A DNA stretch of 42,152 nt from GCA-002728855 sp036340635 (GTDB lineage: Bacteria > Bacteroidota > Bacteroidia > Flavobacteriales > Flavobacteriaceae). Below are positions 8,050-17,235 of this stretch, in pieces. A program made the position numbers and the translations under genes. The notes under the pieces were generated by a model. The model searched no databases and was not told the DNA's origin. It saw nothing but the letters and a program-made list of their open reading frames with translations. The DNA lies in NCBI GenBank assembly GCA_036340635.1, contig JAYYYF010000036.1, forward strand, positions 1 through 42,152, written 5' to 3'. Within the stretch, counting starts at the first letter, position 1. Each line of letters opens with the position of its first letter.

Positions 8050-8906
8050 GTTATTTTAGTAATCTTAAGTATAGGTATTCAGGTTTTTCAATAGTAGAAA
8101 AAATTATTTTTTTAAATATTATTTTCTTTATAACACCTTATTTTATAAATACTTTACTTTTCCTTTTTGACGTAAACTCTAAATCATATTTAGACTTATT
8201 TCTTTTATCTCCAGAGTTGAACAATTTTATTTTAAAGCCTTGGACAATAATTACATATGGTTTTATTCATGATGGATTTTTTCATCTTTTTTGGAATATG
8301 CTTCTTCTGTATTATTCAGGAAGAATGATACTCAATTTATTTCCTTCTTCAATTTTTATTAATGTTTATTTTTTAGGAATAATTGTAGGTGGAATTTTGT
8401 TTTTATTTAGTTATTCTTTTTTTCCTGTTTTTAAAGGAGATTTTTCATCTATGGGAGGATCCTCGGCCGGGGCCATGGCTACAATAATTTTTATATGTAC
8501 ATATTCGCTAGATAATGAAATTAGGTTATTCTTTTTTAATCTTAAACTTAAGTATATAGGTGTTCTTTTTTTTGTTTTTGATGTAATACAAATACCTTAT
8601 GGTAACTCTGGCGGTCATATAGCACATATTGGAGGTGCAATTCTAGGATTTCTTTATGCTAGAAATTTAATTAAAGGAAGGGACATTGGTTTTAGTTTTG
8701 AAAAAATTTGGAAGTTTTTTTTACAAAGGAATAAATCTAATTTAAGAAAAGAATCTTTTCAAGATAAAACTCTCAAATCAAAGAAGTTTGTTAATTATGA
8801 AAAGCAAAAAAAAGTAGATGAAATTTTAGATAAAATAAATAAGTCAGGATATGAAAGTCTATCTGATGAAGAAAAGGATTTTTTGATTCATTATGGGAAA
8901 GACTAA
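8046..8906 (+). CDS. Rhomboid family intramembrane serine protease with C-terminal tail (second of a pair)
   Basis: The ATG at 8046 overlaps the preceding TGA (ATGA), so I prefer it to a TTG nine bases upstream; this gives 286 residues. The serine motif is GGSSAGAM (Ser140) instead of the GASGA of the first copy, and the catalytic His lies in HIAHIGGAILG (about 194), so the dyad is intact. After the membrane core comes a soluble tail ending in VDEILDKINKSGYESLSDEEKDF, a short helical C-terminal domain typical of this Bacteroidota rhomboid subgroup (DUF6576-like). The pair probably has separate substrates. Cotranscription with mutL is likely but implies no shared function. Confidence 0.9.
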   Translation: MSYFSNLKYRYSGFSIVEKIIFLNIIFFITPYFINTLLFLFDVNSKSYLDLFLLSPELNNFILKPWTIITYGFIHDGFFHLFWNMLLLYYSGRMILNLFPSSIFINVYFLGIIVGGILFLFSYSFFPVFKGDFSSMGGSSAGAMATIIFICTYSLDNEIRLFFFNLKLKYIGVLFFVFDVIQIPYGNSGGHIAHIGGAILGFLYARNLIKGRDIGFSFEKIWKFFLQRNKSNLRKESFQDKTLKSKKFVNYEKQKKVDEILDKINKSGYESLSDEEKDFLIHYGKD

Positions 8907-8934
8907 ATTAATATTGATTATTCATTAGGTTATT

Positions 8935-9984
8935 ATGAAGCTAAATTTTTTCAGCAAAATTTTAATGTTAATCAATCTCATTTTGATATTTGTTCAGATG
9001 CTTTTAATGGGAACTCTTGGAGATTTTTACCATTATCCCCTATTAAATACTTTAGTTCCCATTTTCGCACTTATAAATTTGTTTTTTTTTATTTACTGGA
9101 TATTTGTTTTTAAATGGCCTTTTATTTTATTCATTGCTTCATTATTTTTTGGATATTCTGATTGGATACTTCTATACAAATTTCCAAGCAATTCAATATC
9201 TGTTTCTAACGGATTAAAAATTATGAGTTTTAATGTTCGTCTGTTTAATTCATATAACTGGATTGAATTGGATAACGTTCCTAATCAAATAGAATCCTTC
9301 GTTCTTAAAGAAGATCCTGATGTTTTATGTTTTCAAGAATTTTCGGTTGAAGAAAGCCCTAAATTTTTAAATTATAAATATCGGTATGTTCAATCATTAA
9401 CAAAAAATGGGGATAATGGATTAAGTATTTTGTCAAAGTATCCACTGTATAATAAGGGTTTAATAAACTTTGAAAATTCTAATAATGGCGGCATATATTC
9501 TGATTTAAAGTATAAAAATGATACTATAAGGATTTATAACATACATTTTGAATCTTTGCATCTAAGTTCAAATGATAGCATAATTACAAGAGAGTATTCT
9601 AAAAAAATTAAAAAAAGGCTTGATAAGGTAGTCAGAACATTTAGACAAAGGAAATCAAGACAACAGATCGAGAAAATTTTTGATATTCAAGAGAAACAAG
9701 TTTTGAAATTTAATGAAATACAAAAAAAGAATGATAATTTATCCATCGTTTGCACTGATTTAAACAATAATGCTTTTTCAAAACCATATAGGCTTTTAAG
9801 TTCTAATTATAATGATTCTTTTGCTCAAAAAGGAAGTGGTATTGGGACAACATATAAAATTGCCTCTATTCCTTTTCGTATAGATTTCATCTTAGTTGAC
9901 CCAAGACTTGAAGTTATTAGATTTGAAACTTATGATCTATCACTTTCTGATCATAAACCAATTTCTGCCGTCATTAAACTTTGA
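8935..9984 (+). CDS. Endonuclease/exonuclease/phosphatase (EEP) family membrane protein
   Basis: The 349-residue protein begins with about three membrane spans (residues 8-85), followed by an EEP domain outside or at the membrane. The domain shows MSFNVRLFNS, DPDVLCFQEF with the metal-binding Glu, and the terminal LSDHKPISAVI with the catalytic Asp-His. Family members hydrolyse phosphodiesters in nucleic acids, phosphoinositides or sphingomyelin. The membrane anchor argues against a DNA-repair role, and the substrate cannot be told from sequence. It follows the rhomboid genes by 28 bases and ends tail-to-tail with the wbqC-like gene. Confidence 0.85.
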   Translation: MKLNFFSKILMLINLILIFVQMLLMGTLGDFYHYPLLNTLVPIFALINLFFFIYWIFVFKWPFILFIASLFFGYSDWILLYKFPSNSISVSNGLKIMSFNVRLFNSYNWIELDNVPNQIESFVLKEDPDVLCFQEFSVEESPKFLNYKYRYVQSLTKNGDNGLSILSKYPLYNKGLINFENSNNGGIYSDLKYKNDTIRIYNIHFESLHLSSNDSIITREYSKKIKKRLDKVVRTFRQRKSRQQIEKIFDIQEKQVLKFNEIQKKNDNLSIVCTDLNNNAFSKPYRLLSSNYNDSFAQKGSGIGTTYKIASIPFRIDFILVDPRLEVIRFETYDLSLSDHKPISAVIKL

Positions 9985-9998
9985 TATTTTATTGTAAA

Positions 9999-10601
9999 TC
10001 AAACCTTTATACTCTTTAGATAATTAATGCTTTCGGGGCCAAGATTAAATAACAAATCTACAATACTTAAATTATTCAGAAAGCCATGCTTGTTCATAAA
10101 AACTTGATTATATTTTACCTTTGGGTTGTAAATTCTTCTTTTAGAAATTATAAGTTCTCTTTTTTCTTTTACTTCATCATGGCAATTTTCTATAATTGGA
10201 ATTTCATGCTTCAATAATTTCAAAATAATTTTTATTAAACCAATGTTAAACTTCATTAGATGCGATGTTTCATCATTAAAAAATGGATAAAAGTCATCTT
10301 CATAAAATTCGAAAAAAGGGGATGCCCTATATGAGATTTGTAATGATCTCCAATGATTTCTTTGCCAGAAAAAATTATTATCTACTAAAGTCTCCAGATC
10401 TTTTTGGCGGGTTGAATTTTTATTTTTTATAATTGGGATGATGAGTTTTAATTTGCCATTTGGGCCATAAATTTCAGCCCTATTCCGAAATGTTTGCTTT
10501 TGATAATTACCTGATGTTACGAAATACAATTTCTTTTGATTAATTAACCATGCCATATAGTCAATAGAGGGAAGATAGGCAGGGCAAATACCGTTAATCA
10601 T
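9999..10601 (-). CDS. WbqC-like family protein
   Basis: A 200-residue soluble protein with the family hallmarks: an N-terminal CPAYLPSIDYMAWLI, then GNYQKQTFRNRAEIYGPNGKLKLIIPI, and QRNHWRSLQISYRASPFFEFY. The WbqC-like family is found in polysaccharide biosynthesis clusters of other bacteria but has no firmly assigned chemistry. In Flavobacteria it is routinely found, as here, directly behind lepB (one base gap), so it is the last gene of the parA-to-wbqC cluster. There is no signal peptide. Confidence 0.87.
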   Translation of the reverse strand: MINGICPAYLPSIDYMAWLINQKKLYFVTSGNYQKQTFRNRAEIYGPNGKLKLIIPIIKNKNSTRQKDLETLVDNNFFWQRNHWRSLQISYRASPFFEFYEDDFYPFFNDETSHLMKFNIGLIKIILKLLKHEIPIIENCHDEVKEKRELIISKRRIYNPKVKYNQVFMNKHGFLNNLSIVDLLFNLGPESINYLKSIKV

Positions 10602-10602
10602 T

Positions 10603-12300
10603 TTATTTTTTTAGTCTTTTTTTTCTGTAAAAAGCATATGCTTGCCATGCAAGTATAAATAATATAAAATGTGGGAGATATGAAGTTCTTTCACCTTTAC
10701 CACCAACAGTTGTAAAAACTCTTTCCCATCTAATTTTCCAGTTTTTAATTCCGTCATTGATACCTTCAATACTAAACCAAATAAAAACAGGTTTTCCTAC
10801 AATGTGGTCAGAAGGGACAAAGCCCCAAAATCGGCTATCTTCTGAACGGTGTCGATTATCTCCCATCATCCAATAATAGTCTTGTTTGAATTCATAGCCG
10901 TCTGCTTTCAAATTATTTATAATTATTTCACCATTGATAACACTCAATGTGTTATTCTCATACTCTTTTATAATTTTTTTGTATAACGGTAGATTATTTA
11001 GATTTAGATTAATTTTTTGTCCAGATTTAGGTATTATAATGGGGCCAAAATTGTCCTGATTCCAATTGAAGGGAATTTTATTTGGGAAAAAACTTTGATT
11101 CGCAGTTTTAATTTTATTTATATTTCGTTCAATACTGTCAAGCCATTCAACATTTTTGATTTTTTTAAACTCTTCATTTGTTAAAACAAGTTCTTTTGTA
11201 GTTCCCTTAATCTCCATTATTCTTAAACCCAATTTTCTAACTAAATCTATTGGTAATCCAGAAGATTTAGTAATTATCAAAAAATTATTTGAGTTGTCAT
11301 TGAAACTCCCCAATATATATGGTTTGAGTTGATTATAAGAACTTTCTGTAATGTTTTGAATACGAAACCGACGGGTAAAATTTTTGTATTCCATACTAAG
11401 GAGATCTTTGGAAGAGATTCCTTTTTTACTATAGGCAGTATAAGAATATTGAATTTTAGCACGTTCTGGCAAAATATTTAATTCCCCATTGTTATAAACT
11501 AATCCATCTTTAATCTCTAGTGTATCACCAGGGAGTCCCAAACAACGTTTGACATAGTTAGACTTTTTATCAATAGGTTTTTTAACCCCTTTTTCCTTTT
11601 TGAAAAATTGTCTGACTGTGTCAGCAGGCCAATTAAAAACAACAATATCGTTTCTTTTAATAGTTTTGATTTTTGGGAGACGAAAATAGGGTAGCTGAGG
11701 CTTTTTAAGATAAGATCTTGTTTTTATTATGGGAAGGGTATCATGGACCATAGGAAAAGCAAGAGTTGTTGATGGAATTCTAGCTCCATAATGAAATTTA
11801 CTTACAATAAGGAAGTCACCAATTAACAAAGATTTTTCTAATGATCCTGTTGGAATAATAAATGGTTGGAAAATGTAATTATGTACTAAAGTTGCAGCAA
11901 TTACAGCAAAAGTTATTGACCCTACCCATTCTTCCAAAGCGGATTTAGGTTTATCATTTTTTTCAGCGCAATATTTTGTGGCCTTATTGTAGTTTATCAA
12001 ATAGATATAAAACCCAAAACTTATAACACACAAAAGATCTTCTTTTAAGGAGTGTCTTCCAAAACTTCTAAGAATTCCAATCCATATTGAAACAAACATT
12101 AATAAATTTATTACCGGAAAGAATAATAAAATAACCCACCATTTGGGATACCTTATAATTTTCATCAGCACTATTGCATTATAGACTGGAACAATTGCTT
12201 TCCATGATTTTTCACCACTTAATCTATAAAGTTTCCATGTTCCAAGAAAATGGATTATTTGTAATAAAAAGAAAAAGAGTACCCATTCAATAATTGTCAT
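10603..12300 (-). CDS. lepB: Signal peptidase I, extended Bacteroidota form
   Basis: LepB removes signal peptides from exported proteins. This form is large, 565 residues. An N-terminal membrane region of about three spans (1-105, DUF5684-like) precedes the peptidase part. The catalytic serine is Ser153 in IPTGSLEKSLLIGD and the general-base lysine is Lys251 in YVKRCLGLPGDT. A family insertion of about 190 residues separates this from the final box MGDNRHRSEDSRFWGFVP. A last membrane span lies near the C-terminus (HFILFILAWQAYAFY). It sits between dapB (10 bases) and the wbqC-like gene. No catalytic residue is missing. Confidence 0.95.
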   Translation of the reverse strand: MTIIEWVLFFFLLQIIHFLGTWKLYRLSGEKSWKAIVPVYNAIVLMKIIRYPKWWVILLFFPVINLLMFVSIWIGILRSFGRHSLKEDLLCVISFGFYIYLINYNKATKYCAEKNDKPKSALEEWVGSITFAVIAATLVHNYIFQPFIIPTGSLEKSLLIGDFLIVSKFHYGARIPSTTLAFPMVHDTLPIIKTRSYLKKPQLPYFRLPKIKTIKRNDIVVFNWPADTVRQFFKKEKGVKKPIDKKSNYVKRCLGLPGDTLEIKDGLVYNNGELNILPERAKIQYSYTAYSKKGISSKDLLSMEYKNFTRRFRIQNITESSYNQLKPYILGSFNDNSNNFLIITKSSGLPIDLVRKLGLRIMEIKGTTKELVLTNEEFKKIKNVEWLDSIERNINKIKTANQSFFPNKIPFNWNQDNFGPIIIPKSGQKINLNLNNLPLYKKIIKEYENNTLSVINGEIIINNLKADGYEFKQDYYWMMGDNRHRSEDSRFWGFVPSDHIVGKPVFIWFSIEGINDGIKNWKIRWERVFTTVGGKGERTSYLPHFILFILAWQAYAFYRKKRLKK

Positions 12301-12310
12301 TTGGCAAAGA

Positions 12311-13012
12311 TTAAAAATTTAAAACATCACTCATTCCAAAAACACCTTTCTTGTCCTTTACCCATTCTGCAGCTAGTAATGCTCCTTTTGCAAAGCCCTT
12401 TCTAGAAAAACTTTCATGTTTTATGCTAATATTGTCTATAACTGAATCATAACTGACTTCATGAACTCCATGAACTTTTCCTTTTCTATCTGAATGTACC
12501 GTCAGTTTATTTTTTTTACGCTTTTCTGCTAATTCCCAATCATCATATTTACTATTTTTAATGACATCTTCAGCTAATGATAGAGCAGTTCCACTTGGGG
12601 CATCAATTTTTTGAGCATGATGGATTTCCCTTATTGAAACGTCATAATTGGAATCTTCTTTCATAAGCTTTGCCAATTCTATATTAAGTTTAAAAAAAAC
12701 ATTAACCCCAATACTGAAATTTGATGAGTATAGAAAAGCTGAATCTTGTTTCTTTGTAAATTCAACTACTTTTTCAAAACTATCAAGCCACCCTGTAGTT
12801 CCCGAAACAACTGGAATAAAATTACTTAACGCTGACAAAATATTTTCTAAGGCAGAATCAGGAGTACTAAAATTTATAGCAACATCTGCATTTTTTATAT
12901 TCCCAAATAATTTATTTTTATCAATTATCGAAACAACTTCATGCTTTTTTTCTAAGGCTATCTTTTCAATTTCCTTTCCCATTTTTCCGTATCCTAACAA
13001 GGCTATTTTCAT
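12311..13012 (-). CDS. dapB: 4-hydroxy-tetrahydrodipicolinate reductase
   Basis: DapB catalyses the NAD(P)H-dependent step of lysine and diaminopimelate synthesis, which supplies peptidoglycan. Visible motifs are the dinucleotide-binding GYGKMGKEIE at the N-terminus, SGTTGW in the middle, and the catalytic HHAQKIDAPSGTALSLAE with two His and the substrate-binding Lys. At 233 residues it is the short Bacteroidota form. It lies in the parB-DUF5683-dapB-lepB run with 11-base and 10-base gaps, so it is cotranscribed. Confidence 0.96.
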   Translation of the reverse strand: MKIALLGYGKMGKEIEKIALEKKHEVVSIIDKNKLFGNIKNADVAINFSTPDSALENILSALSNFIPVVSGTTGWLDSFEKVVEFTKKQDSAFLYSSNFSIGVNVFFKLNIELAKLMKEDSNYDVSIREIHHAQKIDAPSGTALSLAEDVIKNSKYDDWELAEKRKKNKLTVHSDRKGKVHGVHEVSYDSVIDNISIKHESFSRKGFAKGALLAAEWVKDKKGVFGMSDVLNF

Positions 13013-13023
13013 AATAAAGTATA

Positions 13024-13578
13024 CTATAGTTTAACTAAAACTTTAACGCCATAATTAGATTCATTGGTTAGGAAATCTGACTCAAAATGTGGTTTAAGAC
13101 TTAGGTTATCCTTAACGTTAAATTGCATTAGATGAGCACTAACATTTGCGTCGAGAATATTAAGCATATAAGTTCCTAAAATAAATAAGAAAGACATGTC
13201 TCTATAGCTTTTATGGAATTTCATTCCTTCTATCAATTTTGAGTTATCAGGAATAAGTGTTTTAAATTCATCGTCTTGAAAGCCTGCCAGTCTTCTTTTA
13301 TATGCAGTTCTGTAGCGATCCATTTCCTTTTGATTATAAACATACCCATAAACAGAAGCGCCTATAGCTCCATAAACCAGGGGGACTTTCCATGATTTTC
13401 CAATATAGATTTGCCCCAATCCTGGTATTATAGCTGAGTAGAAAGCTGCTCTTGATGGAGTCAATGGATCTTCAATTAAAAGTTTCTTTCTTTCACTAAT
13501 TTTTTTCTCTGGTAGTTTTTGTGCTAAAAGATTAAATCCACAAAAGATTAAAATAATTATAAACAAGTTATTCCTCAT
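13024..13578 (-). CDS. DUF5683 envelope protein
   Basis: A 184-residue protein with a signal peptide (1-19, ending LLAQ) and the conserved patch SRAAFYSAIIPGLGQIYIGKSWKVPLVY. That patch has the glycine-rich GLGQIY turn seen in DUF5683 and TM2-like proteins. Two or three hydrophobic segments follow. It is always found in Flavobacteria between parB and dapB, and here its start overlaps the parB end by 11 bases. The function is unknown; the conserved neighbourhood suggests a role in the cell envelope. Confidence 0.82.
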   Translation of the reverse strand: MRNNLFIIILIFCGFNLLAQKLPEKKISERKKLLIEDPLTPSRAAFYSAIIPGLGQIYIGKSWKVPLVYGAIGASVYGYVYNQKEMDRYRTAYKRRLAGFQDDEFKTLIPDNSKLIEGMKFHKSYRDMSFLFILGTYMLNILDANVSAHLMQFNVKDNLSLKPHFESDFLTNESNYGVKVLVKL

Positions 13579-14470
13579 ACCTTATTTTTTTTATTATTCT
13601 GATTAAATCATTTTTAGAATTAAAAAATATTCTTAAACTACCTATATATTTATGATTGCTTTTTACTTTTACAGGTGTTTCAAAGTATTTTTCAAAGTCT
13701 TTAGCCGCTTGAAAAGCAAAATCAGATGTTTCATCCTCTATTTGGATGGATTTAATAGTGTTTCCTTTTAATTTGCTAACGATCTTTTCAGTTTCTCTAA
13801 CAGAAAGTTTTTTTGAAATTATTTTTTCATAGATTTCTAATTGTTTGTTTGCGTCTTCAATATTTATCAGTGCCCTACCATGTCCCATCGATAAGAAGCC
13901 ATCTCTGATACCTGTTTGAATGATTGGATCAAGTTTTAGCAATCTTATGTAATTAGCAATTGTTGATCTTTTTTTTCCAACTCTCTCACTCAAAACATCC
14001 TGTGTGATATTTGCTTCTTTAATTAATCTATCATAACAAAGTGCTATTTCTATTGGATCAAGGTCTTTACGTTGGATATTTTCAACTAATGCCATCTCCA
14101 AAATTTCTTCATCGTTAGCAACTCTGATGAAAGCAGGTATTTTTGATAGATTTATAAGTTTTGCAGCACGGAATCTACGTTCACCTGAGATCAACTGAAA
14201 TTTACTTGTTCCTATTTTCCTTACTGTTATGGGCTGTATTAAGCCAAGAGTTTTTATTGAATTTGCTAGTTCTCTAATTAATGTTTCACTAAAGTTTGAC
14301 CTTGGCTGCAACGGATTAATCTCAATTTCATTAGTGTCTAATTCAATTATTTTTCCAATGATATCTTCTTCCATTTTTTCTGCTTCCTGATTAATTGTAC
14401 TTTTTTCAACATCTCCCAGAAGGGCAGATAGTCCTCTTCCTAAAGCCTTTTTTTTATTTCTTTTAGCCAT
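13568..14470 (-). CDS. parB: Chromosome partitioning protein ParB
   Basis: ParB is the CTP-dependent clamp that loads at parS sites and spreads along DNA for chromosome segregation. The 300-residue protein has the N-terminal ParA-interacting tail KKKALGRGLSALLGD and the ParB/Srx box with ISGERRFRAAKL. Further on are NIQRKDLDPIE and a helix-turn-helix region (TQDVLSERVGKKRSTIANYIRLLKL). The C-terminal dimerisation part is present. It overlaps parA by 8 bases. I did not notice a canonical parS palindrome in the window. Confidence 0.95.
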   Translation of the reverse strand: MAKRNKKKALGRGLSALLGDVEKSTINQEAEKMEEDIIGKIIELDTNEIEINPLQPRSNFSETLIRELANSIKTLGLIQPITVRKIGTSKFQLISGERRFRAAKLINLSKIPAFIRVANDEEILEMALVENIQRKDLDPIEIALCYDRLIKEANITQDVLSERVGKKRSTIANYIRLLKLDPIIQTGIRDGFLSMGHGRALINIEDANKQLEIYEKIISKKLSVRETEKIVSKLKGNTIKSIQIEDETSDFAFQAAKDFEKYFETPVKVKSNHKYIGSLRIFFNSKNDLIRIIKKIRYEE

Positions 14471-15227
14471 TTTTATTTAAAATTTCATTTGCAAGTGATA
14501 AATAATTTTTTGCTCCTTTACTTGTAACATCATAATCAACTATGTTTTCACCGTAACTGGGAGCTTCACCAAGCTTAATGTTCCTTTGAATTATTGTTTC
14601 AAAAACCATTTCGCCAAAATGTTTTTTAACTTCTTCAACTACTTGGTTTGAAAGTCTAAGACGAGAATCATACATTGTTAAAAGCATTCCTTCAATATCA
14701 AGATTTTTATTATGAATTTTTTGAACGTTTTTTATAGTATTCAACAATTTACCCAATCCTTCAAGAGCAAAATATTCACATTGGATTGGGATTATAATTG
14801 AATCTGCAGCTACTAGAGCATTTAAAGTAATTAGTCCTAACGATGGTGCACAGTCAATCAGAATAAAATCATATTTTTTAACTATTGGGGAGAGCGCATT
14901 TCTGAGCATATACTCTCTTTTGTTTTTGTCTACCAGTTCAATTTCTGAAGCCACAAGATCTATATGGGAAGGAATCAAATCAAGATTAATTGAATTTGTT
15001 GAAACTACAGCACTTTCAACTGGCAAAGTATGTTCTAAAAGCTGATAAGTCCCTTTTTTTAAATTTTTCCCATTTACTCCAAGACCTGATGTAGCATTAG
15101 CTTGTGGATCAGCATCAACTAGTAAAATATTTTTTTCAAGTATTCCTAAGGATGCTGCCAAATTAACTGCTGTGGTAGTTTTCCCGACACCTCCTTTTTG
15201 ATTAGCTATAGCTATTATCTTTGCCAT
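14463..15227 (-). CDS. parA: Chromosome partitioning ATPase ParA (Soj type)
   Basis: A 254-residue MinD/ParA-type ATPase with the deviant Walker A motif at 11-18 (KGGVGKTT, including the signature first Lys), Walker A' in VDADPQANATSGLG, and Walker B in FILIDCAPSLG. There is no N-terminal DNA-binding extension, so it is the chromosomal Soj type and not a plasmid ParA. With ParB it moves the replication origin region. It is the first gene of the parA-to-wbqC cluster. Confidence 0.96.
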   Translation of the reverse strand: MAKIIAIANQKGGVGKTTTAVNLAASLGILEKNILLVDADPQANATSGLGVNGKNLKKGTYQLLEHTLPVESAVVSTNSINLDLIPSHIDLVASEIELVDKNKREYMLRNALSPIVKKYDFILIDCAPSLGLITLNALVAADSIIIPIQCEYFALEGLGKLLNTIKNVQKIHNKNLDIEGMLLTMYDSRLRLSNQVVEEVKKHFGEMVFETIIQRNIKLGEAPSYGENIVDYDVTSKGAKNYLSLANEILNKNG

Positions 15228-15321
15228 AAATTACTATGTAATTCGGTTTTAAAAATACGATTAATATTCTCCTTGTAAAAAAATATTTTTCAACTAGATT
15301 TCTTGAAAAAACTTTTTCAAA

Positions 15322-15627
15322 TCAATTTATACTATCTTCAAATTCTATATAAAAAATGGTTTCTTCTTCTCTTTTATGTCCATATTTTTCTCTTGCAAAA
15401 CGTTCTAAGCTATCGAGGGTTTTAAGTTGGTTAATGTTCCTTTCATCTTTTATAATTAAATTTTTGAGTTCTTCTTTTTCTCTTTCTAATTCATTAATTT
15501 CTTGATTTAATTCCATATGAATTTTCATAGAATGTGTATCTAGGAAAAGCATCCATATTAAGAATATTAAAAAAATTACAAGATAAATGTGATTACGGAT
15601 TTTAGATAAAAATTTCTTTAAACCCAT
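15322..15627 (-). CDS. DivIC/FtsB-like septum formation initiator
   Basis: A 101-residue bitopic membrane protein. It has a basic N-terminus, one membrane span at about 14-30 (YLVIFLIFLIWMLFL), and then a coiled coil (about 37-65, rich in Glu/Lys with regular Leu and Ile). A conserved end, LERFAREKYGHKREEETIFYIE, follows. This is the FtsB/DivIC layout, a small divisome component that bridges FtsL and FtsQ in the periplasm. It lies 13 bases downstream of the cytochrome c gene on the same strand and 94 bases upstream of parA. Confidence 0.88.
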   Translation of the reverse strand: MGLKKFLSKIRNHIYLVIFLIFLIWMLFLDTHSMKIHMELNQEINELEREKEELKNLIIKDERNINQLKTLDSLERFAREKYGHKREEETIFYIEFEDSIN

Positions 15628-15640
15628 TTGTTTATAAAAA

Positions 15641-16045
15641 TTATTTTTCTACTTGATTTACTATAATAGGAGTTATAAGCTCATTATTTGAAGAATTTCC
15701 CCAACTATTTAATATATAGTTCATTACATCAGCAATTTCTTCAGAGTCCAACCCTTGGCTCACCATTATGCCGTCATATAATTCCCCATTTACTTTAATC
15801 GGCCCTTCCATTCCATATTTAATTGCATAGATGCTTTCTTTGATATTGTTTAATAAATAATCTGAATTTGAAAGAGGAGGAAAAATACCTGCAATTCCCT
15901 CGCCGTTATCTAGATGACATTGAACGCAAAAATCGTTGTATACTTCACTTCCTCTTAGCACACTTTCTTTTAAAGGCTTATTTTGCTGCAACCAGATAAA
16001 CTGTGATACAGTAAATAGTAACATGAAGCCAAAAAATAACTTCAT
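15641..16045 (-). CDS. Class I mono-haem cytochrome c
   Basis: A 134-residue exported protein: signal peptide 1-16 or so, then the haem-binding motif CVQCH with Cys40, Cys43 and His44. A Gly-rich GEGIAGIFPPL loop follows, and a Met in GIMVSQGLDSEEIADVMNYI probably serves as sixth ligand. It overlaps the preceding sugar dehydrogenase by four bases (ATGA), so the two are coupled. I infer that it takes electrons from that quinoprotein and passes them to the respiratory chain. That pairing is common for such enzymes but is not shown by the sequence itself. Confidence 0.9.
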   Translation of the reverse strand: MKLFFGFMLLFTVSQFIWLQQNKPLKESVLRGSEVYNDFCVQCHLDNGEGIAGIFPPLSNSDYLLNNIKESIYAIKYGMEGPIKVNGELYDGIMVSQGLDSEEIADVMNYILNSWGNSSNNELITPIIVNQVEK

Positions 16046-17169
16046 TTTATTTTAACAATTTTTAAAATTCCTTTGCCTTCAACTGCAATATATAGATATC
16101 CATCAGGACCTTCTCTGACATCTCTTACTCTTCCTACATTTTCGAGTATTTTTTCCCTTTCCATTACTTTATTATTTTTGATAACAAGCCTTTCTAGGTA
16201 TCTGTATTTTAGTGACCCTATGAAAAGATTTCCTTTCCATTTTTTATATACACCCGAGGTTGAAAAAGCCATTCCACTAGGAGCTATTGAGGGAACCCAA
16301 TAGTAAAAAGGTTGTTCAAGACCAGGCAGATTAGTATTTTCTGTTATTGTAGTTCCACTATAATTCACTCCATAAGTAATTTTTGGCCAACCATAATTTT
16401 TACCTGGTTCAGCAATATTTATTTCATCTCCACCCCTAGGACCGTGTTCATTAATCCAAATTTTACCAGATATTGGATGGATAATCATTCCTTGAGGATT
16501 ACGATGGCCAAATGAATAAATAGCTTTTTTTGTTCCTGTCTTTTCGTTTACAAATGGATTGTCATTTGGTATTGATCCATCAAGATTTAATCTGTAAACT
16601 TTTCCACCATCTCTTGAAAGATCTTGAGGATTTAAATCCCTATTCCCGCGATCCCCTATTGTAAAGAAAATATGTCCATCATCATCAAAAACTATTCTTG
16701 ATCCCCAGTGCTGTGCTTTTTTAGTATTAGGAGTAGCTTTATATAATAGTTTTAGGTCCTCTAATTTATTATCCGTTAGCTTTGCTTGATAAAGTGCAGT
16801 ATTTCCGCCAGCATCACCTTCTATATTAGTTCCGAGTGTAAAATATATAATGCTATTCCTTTTAAAATTGGGATGGATGGCAACATCTAAAAGACCTCCT
16901 TGACCTCTGACATAAACATATGGTAGACCTGAAATTTCAGTTTTTATAGAATTTTCAACTAAAAATAATTTTCCAGATTTTTCTGTAACTAAAATCTTAT
17001 CAGTGTCAATAAAACTCATTCCCCAAGGCTGGTTCATTCCTTCAATTACAACTTCATATGTGTATTCTTTTTTTTCAGGGGTTTTAACTAGTGGAGGATT
17101 TTCTTGAGCACTACAGGATGGGATGTAGATGAAAATGGAGATGAATATAAGAACTAAATAATCTCTCAA
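16042..17169 (-). CDS. PQQ-dependent aldose sugar dehydrogenase (GdhB/YliI family) lipoprotein
   Basis: The family is a six-bladed beta-propeller that oxidises aldoses to lactones with pyrroloquinoline quinone. Motifs present are QPWGMSFIDTDKILVTEKSG, QHWGSRIVFDDDGHIFFTIG, SFGHRNPQGMIIHP and INEHGPRGGDEINI, the usual propeller strands lining the cofactor site. A signal segment ends in a likely lipobox Cys19 (IYIPSC). The only usable start is a TTG at 17169, because an in-frame TAA lies two codons upstream and the next ATG is beyond the signal peptide. No PQQ synthesis genes are in the window, so the cofactor may be imported. Confidence 0.9.
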   Translation of the reverse strand: MRDYLVLIFISIFIYIPSCSAQENPPLVKTPEKKEYTYEVVIEGMNQPWGMSFIDTDKILVTEKSGKLFLVENSIKTEISGLPYVYVRGQGGLLDVAIHPNFKRNSIIYFTLGTNIEGDAGGNTALYQAKLTDNKLEDLKLLYKATPNTKKAQHWGSRIVFDDDGHIFFTIGDRGNRDLNPQDLSRDGGKVYRLNLDGSIPNDNPFVNEKTGTKKAIYSFGHRNPQGMIIHPISGKIWINEHGPRGGDEINIAEPGKNYGWPKITYGVNYSGTTITENTNLPGLEQPFYYWVPSIAPSGMAFSTSGVYKKWKGNLFIGSLKYRYLERLVIKNNKVMEREKILENVGRVRDVREGPDGYLYIAVEGKGILKIVKIK

Positions 17170-17235
17170 AGTTTATTTTTTTGACGTTAGCTAAAAGTAC
17201 AAATAAAAAATAAAGATTCGAATTAGATGCTAAGA

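Noticed and set aside
8130..8660. Second rhomboid judged inactive because its serine motif is GSSAG and not GASG
   Set aside because: The catalytic Ser140 and His194 are both present; an Ala after the Ser is usual for this Bacteroidota subgroup.
12648..13034. 128-codon open frame antisense to dapB
   Set aside because: DapB on the other strand has all catalytic motifs; the antisense product has no family features.
13568..15227. A parS site near parA-parB
   Set aside because: I looked for a 16-base palindrome resembling TGTTTCACGTGAAACA and did not see one, but a careful computed search could still find a diverged site.
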